A stretch of DNA of 6,313 nt, taken from NCBI GenBank assembly GCA_023475455.1, contig JAMCVR010000193.1, positions 30,682 to 36,994 of the forward strand, in the 5' to 3' direction. Below are positions 1 through 6,313 of this stretch, one piece after another. Each line of letters begins with the position of its first letter. Position 1 is the first letter of the stretch. This stretch comes from Thermoplasmatota archaeon (GTDB lineage: Bacteria; Pseudomonadota; Gammaproteobacteria; Burkholderiales; Thiobacillaceae). Below the pieces are notes generated by a model. It did no database searches, was not told where the DNA came from, and saw nothing but the letters and a program-made list of their open reading frames with translations. The position numbers were made by a program, and so were the translations under genes.

Positions 1-1029
1 GCGCTGGAGATGAGCGGCTATTACGCGCAGGCGGCGGTGCGCATCGAGCCCGATCCGGCGCAGGCGGCGGCGGTGCCGATCCAGGTGGAGGTGGTGGAGT
101 GGCCGCAAAAGCGGTTCAGCGTGGGCGCCGGCGTCAGCACCGACACCGGCGCGCGGGTGCAGGCGTCGTGGCTGCATCGCGACATTCTGGATCGGGGGAT
201 GCGCCTGAAGCTCGACGCGCGCCTGGAAACCGCGCGGCAGACCGGGACGGCGGAACTGGCCTGGCCGCGCGATGCCAGGGGCTACGAAAACAGCCTCGGC
301 CTGCAGTTCAAGCAGGAAGACATCGAGGGACAGGAAAACCGCTCCACCGTGCTGGCGGCCAAGCGCAGCCGCACGCGCGGACAGATCGAAACCACGCTGT
401 CGCTGCAGTACCAGACCGAACAACAGGAAATCGGCGCCGTGGTGAGCGCGCGCAACCAGGCGCTCTCCGCCAACTATGCGTGGACGCAGCGCACGGTGGG
501 GCGCGCGTTCTACCCGCAGCGCGGCTACGTGCTCACCCTGCAGGGCGGCGGCGCGGCCGAGGCCTTGCTTTCCGACGCCAGCTTCATCCGTCTGTACGGC
601 CGCCACACCCGGTATTTCCGCGCCGGCGCCAACGGCCGGCTGATCCTGCGCGGCGAGCTCGGCAGCGTGCTGGCCGAGTCGCGCGACGGCATTCCCACCG
701 ATTTCCTGTTTCGTGCCGGCGGCGACAACTCGGTGCGCGGCTACGCCTACCAGAGCCTGGGGCGCACGCTCACCGGCGGCGTGGCGTCGGTGCGCTATCT
801 CGCCACCGGCAGCGCCGAGTACAACTATTTCTTCGAGGGCAACTGGGGCATGGCCGTGTTCGTCGATGCGGGCGACGCGGCCGACAGCCCGGGCAAGCTG
901 TCGCCGGTGTTCGGCTACGGCGTGGGCGCGCGCTACCGCTCGCCGGTGGGGCCGATCAATCTCGACCTGGCGTATGGCGAAGCCACCGGGGAATTCCGCC
1001 TGCATTTCTCGCTCGGGGTGTCGTTTTGA
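1..1029 (+). CDS. tamA: TamA, outer-membrane Omp85-family subunit of the translocation and assembly module (5' end outside window)
   Basis: This is the C-terminal 342 residues of an Omp85/BamA-family outer-membrane protein. The frame is open from base 1, so the gene begins upstream. The signal peptide and most of the three POTRA domains (about 235 residues, judged from the roughly 577-residue E. coli TamA) are missing. Visible codons 1-37 look like the end of the last POTRA domain. From about codon 38 ('RFSVGAGVSTDTG') the sequence alternates polar and hydrophobic residues, as expected for a 16-strand barrel. The Omp85 hallmark VRGY is at codons 245-248, preceded by 'FRAGGDNS'. The 'SPVGP' motif typical of the penultimate strands is at 314-318. 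The protein ends in phenylalanine ('FSLGVSF'), matching the beta-signal read by the BAM complex. TamA partners TamB in the outer membrane. The tamB gene follows directly with overlapping stop and start, which supports TamA over BamA or a two-partner-secretion FhaC protein. Confidence 0.93.
   Translation, partial: ALEMSGYYAQAAVRIEPDPAQAAAVPIQVEVVEWPQKRFSVGAGVSTDTGARVQASWLHRDILDRGMRLKLDARLETARQTGTAELAWPRDARGYENSLGLQFKQEDIEGQENRSTVLAAKRSRTRGQIETTLSLQYQTEQQEIGAVVSARNQALSANYAWTQRTVGRAFYPQRGYVLTLQGGGAAEALLSDASFIRLYGRHTRYFRAGANGRLILRGELGSVLAESRDGIPTDFLFRAGGDNSVRGYAYQSLGRTLTGGVASVRYLATGSAEYNYFFEGNWGMAVFVDAGDAADSPGKLSPVFGYGVGARYRSPVGPINLDLAYGEATGEFRLHFSLGVSF
1014..1020 (+). promoter_or_regulatory. Probable ribosome binding site for tamB, inside the tamA 3' end
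   Basis: The bases CGGGGTG lie within the last codons of tamA. GGGGTG matches the Shine-Dalgarno consensus GGAGGTG in all but one base of its length and sits 5 bases before the TTG at 1026. This spacing favours TTG 1026 over the in-frame GTG at 1035, which has only a GAGG (1028-1031) three bases upstream. The site is inferred from sequence match and spacing only. Confidence 0.5.
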
Positions 1030-4000
1030 GGCGCGTGGCCTGGGGCGTGGCGGGGCTGCTGGCATTGCTGGCGATGCTGATTGCCGTTGCGCTGTGGACG
1101 GCGACCACCGCCAGCGGATTTCGCTGGCTGGCCGAATCGGCAACCGGCATGAGCCGCGGCCGGCTGGTGCTGGAAGGGGTGGACGGGCATCTGGGTGCGC
1201 CCATTGCCATCCGGAAACTGGTCCTCACGACGGATACGCAGCGCGTGACGCTGAACCGCGTGCGGCTGGAGTGGCGGCCGCGCGCACTGTTGCAACGGCG
1301 TCTCGACATCGACCTGCTGGCCGCGCAAAGCGTGCGGGTCGAGATCCTGAAAAAGGCCCCGACACCGCCGCCGCTCCCCGCCACCTTGCGCCTGCCGGTG
1401 GACGTGCGGGTGGCCGTATGGGATGTGGCGCAGCTCGATGTGGTCGACGCCGGGCGGACGCTGGGCTTCAATGCGCTGCGCGGCAGGCTCGACGACGACG
1501 GCGACCGCTACCGCCTCGCCGCCACGGCGACGACGCCGTGGGCGGAGGCGAACGGGCAGTTCGGGATAGCCAAGGACGCGCCGTTCAAGCTGCAGGGGCG
1601 TCTCACAGCCGGGCGCAACGACCCGATGCCGCTGGCGGCCACGATCGACCTGAGCGGGCGGCTGGCGGCGATCGCTTTCCGGTTCGACGCCCAGGCCGAA
1701 GACATGGCGTTCCTGGCCGCGGGCGAGGCGGCACCGTTTGCGCGCGTACGCGTGCCGAGGCTGCTGGTGGCCGGGCAGGGCATCGACCCGCGCCGGTTCG
1801 TGCCGGACGCGCCCAGCGCCGACCTGGCGTTTTCCGGCGTGTTCGAGGGTCAGCCGGGCGAACGCCTGCTCGGCGCCTTCAGCCTGGCCAACCGGCAGGC
1901 CGGGCGGCTCGACCAGCAGCGCCTGCCGCTTGCCAATCTGACCGGCGCGGTGCACGGCGACTTCGCCCAGGCCGACTTCAGCGCGCTGGCGATCGATCTC
2001 GGCACGGCCGGGCAATTCACCGGCGACGGCCGGTGGCGCGACGGCCGCTTCACGGTGAACCTGGAAAGCCCGCGGCTCGATCTGGCGGGGCTGCACCGCG
2101 ATCTATCCGCCACCCGCATCCGGGCGACATTGCGTCTGACGGGCGATGCGGCGCGGCAGGTGCTTGAGGCCGAGGTGGCCGAGACCTGGGGGCAGGGCCG
2201 CTTCACGCTCAGCCATGCCGATGCGGCCTTGCGGCTGGACGCGGCACATTTCGCCGGGCAGGCCGGACGTCTCACTGCGCACGGCGCCTTGCGACTCGAC
2301 GCCGGCCGCGCGTTTTCCGCCGGGTTCGACGCCGCGCAGATCAATCCGGCGCGCTTCGGCAAATTTCCGCGCGCGCGGCTGAACGCACGCGGCGAGATGA
2401 GCGGCGCATTGGCGCCCGAACTGCGGTTGCAGACGCAGTTCACCCTGCCGCCGGGCGATCTCGAGGGACGCCCGGTAAAAGGGCGGGGGCGGCTGCGCTA
2501 CGAAAACCGGCATCTCGCCGACGCCGACATCGATCTCGATCTGGCCGGCAACCGGGCGAAGGTGAAAGGCGCCTATGGCAGCGCCGGCGACCGTCTCGGC
2601 TGGGACATCGACGCCCCCGCGCTGGCACGCCTCAAGCTCGGCCTGGCCGGCCGCCTGACCGGCCGCGGCAGCGTGAGCGGCGACCCGGCTGCGCCGCAGA
2701 TCGAGGCGGCGCTTGCCGCCAGCGGCCTGCGCCTGCCGGGCGACATCGCCGCCGACACGCTGGACCTGCGACTCAATCTGCAGGCCGCGGCCAGCGGGTC
2801 GTTCAGCGGCCGGCTTGACGCGCGTGGCGTGCAACTGGCCGGCCGGCGCCTGGATGTCGTCCGCGCGAACCTGCAGGGCCGCCGCAATGCCCACACCCTG
2901 ACGCTCGATGCCCGCCTGCCCGAATGGCGGGTGACCGCGAGCCTTGCGGGCGGGCTGGATGCGCGGCAGATCTGGCGCGGGCAGCTGAGCCAGGCCGCGG
3001 CGCAGGGCCCCTGGCCGATGGAATTGACCGCGCCCGCCACCCTGCTGCTGTCGCGCGAGCAGCAGCAGGTGGGCAATCTGGCGCTGACGCTGGCGGGCGG
3101 CCGGGTGACGGTCGAGCAGTTCAGCCGCCGGGGCGCCCGGCTGGCTTCGCGCGGCGCGCTTGCCAACCTGCCGCTCGCGCCCCTGCTGGCGCTCTTGGAG
3201 ACCGCGCCGCCTTTCACCACCGATCTGCGGGTCGACGGCGACTGGAACCTGCGCGCCGGCGACACGCTCGACGGCAAGGCGCGCCTCGTTCGCCGGAGCG
3301 GCGATGTGCGGCTGACCGATCCGGCGCTGAATCTGGAGCTGACCACCTTCGCGCTCGACCTCGATGCCGCGGCCAGCCGCGTCACCGCACGCGTCGAGGC
3401 GGCCGGACGCGAAGCCGGCCAGTTGCGCGCAGAAGGCCGCGCCACGCTGCTGCGCGAGGGCGCCGCCTTCATCCTGCCGCGCAGCGCGCCGCTGGCGTGG
3501 ACGGCGCGGGTCGATGTGCCCGACCTGCGTCTGCTCAAGGCTTTTTTGCCGGTCGGCATCCGTGCCGACGCCCGCCTCAACGCCCGGCTCAGCGGCAGCG
3601 GCAGCGTGGCGGCGCCGCGCATCGACGGCCGGATTGCCGCCGACGCGATCCGCTTTGCCATGCCGGAAGAAGGCTTGTCGATCACCGACGGCACGCTCAG
3701 GCTGATCCTGGCCGACGACCGGGTGCGGGTGCAGGAAGGCGAACTCAAAGGCCAGAGCGGACGCATCGTGGTGAGCGGCGAGGCGCAGCTGAAAAATCCG
3801 CAGGCGGGGCTCACGCTGAACTTCGAAAAGTTTGCCGCCATCAACCGCAGCGACCGTCGCGTGATCGTGTCCGGGGTCACGCGCCTCAATCTCGACCCGC
3901 AGCGCCTGCAACTCACCGGCGAGCTCACTGCCGACCGTGCCCGGCTGGAAATCCCCGAAGCGAGCCGGCCCACCCTCTCGAGCGATGTGGTGATCGTCGG

Positions 4001-6200
4001 CCAGCCGCCGCGCGAGAAGCCGGTGGGCCAGCGTTTTCCGCTGGCACTCGATCTGAAGCTCGGGCTGGGCAACGATTTTCTGTTCAAGGGCGGCGGACTC
4101 GACGCCCGGCTGGGCGGTCGGTTGCGCGTGTTCACCCTGAACCGGGTGCTGCGCCAAGACCGCCCGCAGGGCGAGAGTCTGGCGGCGTACCCCTCGCGGG
4201 TGCTGCGCGGCGAGGGCACGATCCAGGTTGAAAAAGGACGTTACGCCGCCTATGCGCAGATGCTGGATATCGAACGCGGCGTGCTGCGCTTTGCCCTGAC
4301 GCTCGATGCCCGCCTGCCCGAATGGCGGGTGACCGCGAGCCTTGCGGGCGGGCTGGATGCGCGGCAGATCTGGCGCGGGCAGCTGAGCCAGGCCGCGGCG
4401 CAGGGCCCCTGGCCGATGGAATTGACCGCGCCCGCCACCCTGCTGCTGTCGCGCGAGCAGCAGCAGGTGGGCAATCTGGCGCTGACGCTGGCGGGCGGCC
4501 GGGTGACGGTCGAGCAGTTCAGCCGCCGGGGCGCCCGGCTGGCTTCGCGCGGCGCGCTTGCCAACCTGCCGCTCGCGCCCCTGCTGGCGCTCTTGGAGAC
4601 CGCGCCGCCTTTCACCACCGATCTGCGGGTCGACGGCGACTGGAACCTGCGCGCCGGCGACACGCTCGACGGCAAGGCGCGCCTCGTTCGCCGGAGCGGC
4701 GATGTGCGGCTGACCGATCCGGCGCTGAATCTGGAGCTGACCACCTTCGCGCTCGACCTCGATGCCGCGGCCAGCCGCGTCACCGCACGCGTCGAGGCGG
4801 CCGGACGCGAAGCCGGCCAGTTGCGCGCAGAAGGCCGCGCCACGCTGCTGCGCGAGGGCGCCGCCTTCATCCTGCCGCGCAGCGCGCCGCTGGCGTGGAC
4901 GGCGCGGGTCGATGTGCCCGACCTGCGTCTGCTCAAGGCTTTTTTGCCGGTCGGCATCCGTGCCGACGCCCGCCTCAACGCCCGGCTCAGCGGCAGCGGC
5001 AGCGTGGCGGCGCCGCGCATCGACGGCCGGATTGCCGCCGACGCGATCCGCTTTGCCATGCCGGAAGAAGGCTTGTCGATCACCGACGGCACGCTCAGGC
5101 TGATCCTGGCCGACGACCGGGTGCGGGTGCAGGAAGGCGAACTCAAAGGCCAGAGCGGACGCATCGTGGTGAGCGGCGAGGCGCAGCTGAAAAATCCGCA
5201 GGCGGGGCTCACGCTGAACTTCGAAAAGTTTGCCGCCATCAACCGCAGCGACCGTCGCGTGATCGTGTCCGGGGTCACGCGCCTCAATCTCGACCCGCAG
5301 CGCCTGCAACTCACCGGCGAGCTCACTGCCGACCGTGCCCGGCTGGAAATCCCCGAAGCGAGCCGGCCCACCCTCTCGAGCGATGTGGTGATCGTCGGCC
5401 AGCCGCCGCGCGAGAAGCCGGTGGGCCAGCGTTTTCCGCTGGCACTCGATCTGAAGCTCGGGCTGGGCAACGATTTTCTGTTCAAGGGCGGCGGACTCGA
5501 CGCCCGGCTGGGCGGTCGGTTGCGCGTGTTCACCCTGAACCGGGTGCTGCGCCAAGACCGCCCGCAGGGCGAGAGTCTGGCGGCGTACCCCTCGCGGGTG
5601 CTGCGCGGCGAGGGCACGATCCAGGTTGAAAAAGGACGTTACGCCGCCTATGCGCAGATGCTGGATATCGAACGCGGCGTGCTGCGCTTTGCCGGCCCGA
5701 TCGACGATCCCGCGCTCGACGTGCTGGCGGTGCGCAAAACCCCGAGCGTCAAGGTGGGCGTGCAGGTCAGAGGCACGGTGCAGCGCCCGGTGGTGACGCT
5801 GTACTCCGACCCGGCCCTGCCCGACACCGAAAAGCTCGCCTGGCTGGTGCTGGGACATGGCCTGGAAACCAGCGGGCAGCGGGAGTTCGTGTTGTTGCAG
5901 GTGGCGGCCGGCGCGCTGCTCTCCCAGGCCGAATCGGTGAACCTTCAGGCGAAGCTTGCCGAGACGCTGGGCATCGACAGCTTCGACGTGCGGGCGGGTG
6001 GGGGCGAAGACCTCGCCAGCACGGTGGTCAGCGTCGGCAAGCGGCTGTCCTCGCGGGCCACCCTGCGCTACGAGCGAAGCCTCGACGGCCTGAGCCAGGT
6101 GGTCAAGGTGCTGTACCAGCTGTCGCCGCGCGTGCGGCTGGAGGCGCAGGCCGGACAGCAGAGCAGCTTCGATGCGTTTTACACCCGGGAATACGACTGA
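1026..6200 (+). CDS. tamB: TamB, inner-membrane-anchored periplasm-spanning TAM subunit, elongated by a 466-residue in-frame tandem duplication
   Basis: TamB joins the inner membrane to TamA. In known relatives it forms a beta-taco groove that aids outer-membrane protein assembly and phospholipid movement. The chosen start is TTG 1026, whose codon overlaps the tamA stop (TTGA). It gives 'MRRVAWGV', a basic N-terminus before a single hydrophobic anchor at residues 4-24. GTG 1035 is the alternative; ATG 1074 would cut the anchor. The body is long, low in cysteine and rich in alternating strands. A TamB-like proline run ('PTPPPLPATLRLP') sits near residues 114-126. The C-terminus matches the DUF490/TamB family: 'GTIQVEKGRY', 'LRFAGPIDDPALDV', 'YSDPALPDTEKLAWLVLG' and a final 'SSFDAFYTREYD'. 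The predicted protein has 1724 residues. Residues 625-1090 recur without visible change as 1091-1556; removing one copy gives 1258, close to E. coli TamB (about 1259). The family call is secure. Whether the duplication is real in the cell is uncertain. Confidence 0.93.
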   Translation: MRRVAWGVAGLLALLAMLIAVALWTATTASGFRWLAESATGMSRGRLVLEGVDGHLGAPIAIRKLVLTTDTQRVTLNRVRLEWRPRALLQRRLDIDLLAAQSVRVEILKKAPTPPPLPATLRLPVDVRVAVWDVAQLDVVDAGRTLGFNALRGRLDDDGDRYRLAATATTPWAEANGQFGIAKDAPFKLQGRLTAGRNDPMPLAATIDLSGRLAAIAFRFDAQAEDMAFLAAGEAAPFARVRVPRLLVAGQGIDPRRFVPDAPSADLAFSGVFEGQPGERLLGAFSLANRQAGRLDQQRLPLANLTGAVHGDFAQADFSALAIDLGTAGQFTGDGRWRDGRFTVNLESPRLDLAGLHRDLSATRIRATLRLTGDAARQVLEAEVAETWGQGRFTLSHADAALRLDAAHFAGQAGRLTAHGALRLDAGRAFSAGFDAAQINPARFGKFPRARLNARGEMSGALAPELRLQTQFTLPPGDLEGRPVKGRGRLRYENRHLADADIDLDLAGNRAKVKGAYGSAGDRLGWDIDAPALARLKLGLAGRLTGRGSVSGDPAAPQIEAALAASGLRLPGDIAADTLDLRLNLQAAASGSFSGRLDARGVQLAGRRLDVVRANLQGRRNAHTLTLDARLPEWRVTASLAGGLDARQIWRGQLSQAAAQGPWPMELTAPATLLLSREQQQVGNLALTLAGGRVTVEQFSRRGARLASRGALANLPLAPLLALLETAPPFTTDLRVDGDWNLRAGDTLDGKARLVRRSGDVRLTDPALNLELTTFALDLDAAASRVTARVEAAGREAGQLRAEGRATLLREGAAFILPRSAPLAWTARVDVPDLRLLKAFLPVGIRADARLNARLSGSGSVAAPRIDGRIAADAIRFAMPEEGLSITDGTLRLILADDRVRVQEGELKGQSGRIVVSGEAQLKNPQAGLTLNFEKFAAINRSDRRVIVSGVTRLNLDPQRLQLTGELTADRARLEIPEASRPTLSSDVVIVGQPPREKPVGQRFPLALDLKLGLGNDFLFKGGGLDARLGGRLRVFTLNRVLRQDRPQGESLAAYPSRVLRGEGTIQVEKGRYAAYAQMLDIERGVLRFALTLDARLPEWRVTASLAGGLDARQIWRGQLSQAAAQGPWPMELTAPATLLLSREQQQVGNLALTLAGGRVTVEQFSRRGARLASRGALANLPLAPLLALLETAPPFTTDLRVDGDWNLRAGDTLDGKARLVRRSGDVRLTDPALNLELTTFALDLDAAASRVTARVEAAGREAGQLRAEGRATLLREGAAFILPRSAPLAWTARVDVPDLRLLKAFLPVGIRADARLNARLSGSGSVAAPRIDGRIAADAIRFAMPEEGLSITDGTLRLILADDRVRVQEGELKGQSGRIVVSGEAQLKNPQAGLTLNFEKFAAINRSDRRVIVSGVTRLNLDPQRLQLTGELTADRARLEIPEASRPTLSSDVVIVGQPPREKPVGQRFPLALDLKLGLGNDFLFKGGGLDARLGGRLRVFTLNRVLRQDRPQGESLAAYPSRVLRGEGTIQVEKGRYAAYAQMLDIERGVLRFAGPIDDPALDVLAVRKTPSVKVGVQVRGTVQRPVVTLYSDPALPDTEKLAWLVLGHGLETSGQREFVLLQVAAGALLSQAESVNLQAKLAETLGIDSFDVRAGGGEDLASTVVSVGKRLSSRATLRYERSLDGLSQVVKVLYQLSPRVRLEAQAGQQSSFDAFYTREYD
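2896..4295 (+). repeat. Direct tandem repeat, copy 1 (1398-bp period) inside tamB
   Basis: This segment recurs directly downstream with an offset of 1398 bases, and I saw no mismatch in the comparison. Both the TamB frame and a second overlapping frame (2924-4231 against 4322-5629) translate identically in the two copies, which leaves almost no room for base changes. The edges were set by the first mismatches: A at 2895 against G at 4293 on the left, and C at 4296 against G at 5694 on the right. It encodes TamB residues 625-1090, from 'LTLDARLPEW' to 'GVLRFA', covering the late groove and the front part of the C-terminal TamB domain. The left edge (...HT|LTLD) looks like the ancestral flank of this segment. 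Confidence 0.97.
4290..4300 (+). other. Novel duplication junction with 2-bp CC microhomology
   Basis: Here the right end of the repeated unit (…TTTGCC, as at 5688-5693) is fused to its left end (CCCTGACG…, as at 2896-2903). The two parental sequences share only CC at the break (CA-CC-CTG and TTG-CC-GGC). The fused reading frame is 'GVLRFA' followed by 'LTLDARL', so one strand-like segment runs directly into another and the conserved GPxDxP turn is skipped. So short a homology argues against RecA-type recombination between pre-existing repeats. It fits end joining, template switching or a chimeric assembly. Confidence 0.85.
4294..5693 (+). repeat. Direct tandem repeat, copy 2 (1398-bp period) inside tamB
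   Basis: This is the second copy of the 2896-4295 segment, encoding TamB residues 1091-1556. It overlaps copy 1 by the two bases CC (4294-4295), which belong equally to both. It continues without a break into the native 3' part of the gene, where 'LRFA' runs into 'GPIDDPALDV'. That joined motif matches the conserved TamB C-terminal domain (E. coli has 'LLFTGPADQP'), so the right flank of copy 2 is ancestral and the 4294-4295 join is the new one. There is no insertion sequence, target-site duplication or integrase at either edge, so this is a simple segmental tandem duplication or an assembly error. Confidence 0.97.
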
Positions 6201-6313
6201 GGCCGGGAATCCGCGAAGGACGCGAAGATCACGAAGGGTTCAACGCAAGGTCGGGGAGTCGGCCGCCCCTTCGCCGTTTCATTCACTTCGCGGCCCTGCG
6301 CGTCCTTTGTGGC
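6201..6313. repeat. Intergenic imperfect inverted repeat downstream of tamB (BIME/REP-like)
   Basis: This non-coding stretch follows the tamB stop. The outer arms are 6211-6224 (CCGCGAAGGACGCG) and 6299-6312, whose reverse complement is CCACAAAGGACGCG; 12 of 14 bases agree. An inner perfect 7-bp stem pairs CGAAGGG (6232-6238) with CCCTTCG (6267-6273). The whole stretch could therefore fold as a long interrupted hairpin in DNA or in the tamB mRNA tail. No T-run follows any stem, so a standard intrinsic terminator is not supported. Similar 'cgaaggacacgaag'-type sequences are, to my knowledge, common between genes in proteobacterial genomes. The element may continue past the window end. Confidence 0.6.
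6212..6238 (+). repeat. Three imperfect 9-bp direct repeats in the left arm of the intergenic palindrome
   Basis: The units are CGCGAAGGA (6212-6220), CGCGAAGAT (6221-6229) and CACGAAGGG (6230-6238). They share the core C-R-CGAAG with variable last bases. The right arm, read on the opposite strand from 6311, shows a degenerate version of the same period (CACAAAGGA, CGCGCAGGG, then a CGCGAAG core one base out of phase). This phased structure shows the palindrome is built from a repeated 9-mer and is not a random inverted repeat. Confidence 0.6.

Noticed and set aside
99..1025. Upstream extension of the tamB frame through tamA
   Set aside because: The frame is open from 99, but the translation is Arg/Ala/Gly-rich and has no TamB character until the basic and hydrophobic anchor just after 1026. 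The tamA frame explains this stretch.
933..2096. 387-codon - strand open frame opposite the tamA end and tamB start
   Set aside because: It has low-complexity Arg/Gln/His composition, no domain and no convincing start context; the + strand genes fully account for the region.
713..2167. 484-codon + strand open frame spanning the tamA/tamB boundary
   Set aside because: It overlaps two well-supported genes in a different frame, and its translation is dominated by Arg, Ala and Gly. It is a high-GC shadow.
2924..4231. Pair of identical 435-codon + strand open frames (2924-4231 and 4322-5629)
   Set aside because: They are out-of-frame readings of the two repeat copies. They are useful only as evidence that the copies match at nucleotide level, not as genes.
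2896..5693. Mobile element or composite transposon as the cause of the repeat
   Set aside because: The repeated unit is ordinary tamB coding sequence. There are no terminal inverted repeats, target-site duplications, transposase or integrase at its edges.
2103..5858. Long antisense open frame of 1251 codons on the - strand
   Set aside because: It lies wholly opposite tamB and its length is inflated by the tandem duplication. Its translation is rich in Arg, Gln, His and Ala with no recognisable domain, as expected when GC-rich codons suppress stops on the opposite strand.
6201..6313. Intrinsic terminator or CRISPR array downstream of tamB
   Set aside because: No stem is followed by a T-run. 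The 9-bp repeats are contiguous with no spacers and are far shorter than CRISPR repeats.

Overview
The window comes from a very GC-rich genome (roughly two thirds G+C or more by eye). It carries two overlapping genes on the + strand that encode the translocation and assembly module (TAM) of a Gram-negative proteobacterium. The protein sequences look betaproteobacterial (Rhodocyclales- or Thiobacillus-like), but that placement is an impression, not a search result.

Layout: positions 1-1029 hold the 3' part of tamA, an outer-membrane Omp85-family protein. The visible part is the end of the last POTRA domain and the complete beta-barrel. tamB follows from 1026 to 6200. Its most likely start is a TTG that overlaps the tamA stop codon, so the two genes look translationally coupled in one operon. 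The last 113 bases (6201-6313) are non-coding. They contain short 9-bp direct repeats and an imperfect inverted repeat of the kind seen in dispersed intergenic palindromic elements.

How the genes work together: TamA sits in the outer membrane. TamB is anchored in the inner membrane by its N-terminal helix, spans the periplasm as a long beta-rich groove, and docks on TamA through its C-terminal DUF490/TamB domain. The family is linked to outer-membrane protein assembly and to phospholipid transport between the membranes.

The unusual feature is inside tamB. A 1398-bp segment is present twice in direct tandem (2896-4295 and 4294-5693). No differences were seen between the copies, and the duplication is exactly in frame (466 codons). 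It raises TamB from a normal 1258 residues (E. coli TamB is about 1259) to 1724. The copies are joined across a 2-bp CC microhomology, exactly before the conserved 'GPxDxP' segment of the C-terminal domain. This is either a very recent in-frame duplication that lengthens the periplasmic groove or an assembly artefact; the sequence alone cannot separate the two. I saw no other undescribed system. The many other long open frames, including a 1251-codon antisense frame, are high-GC shadows.
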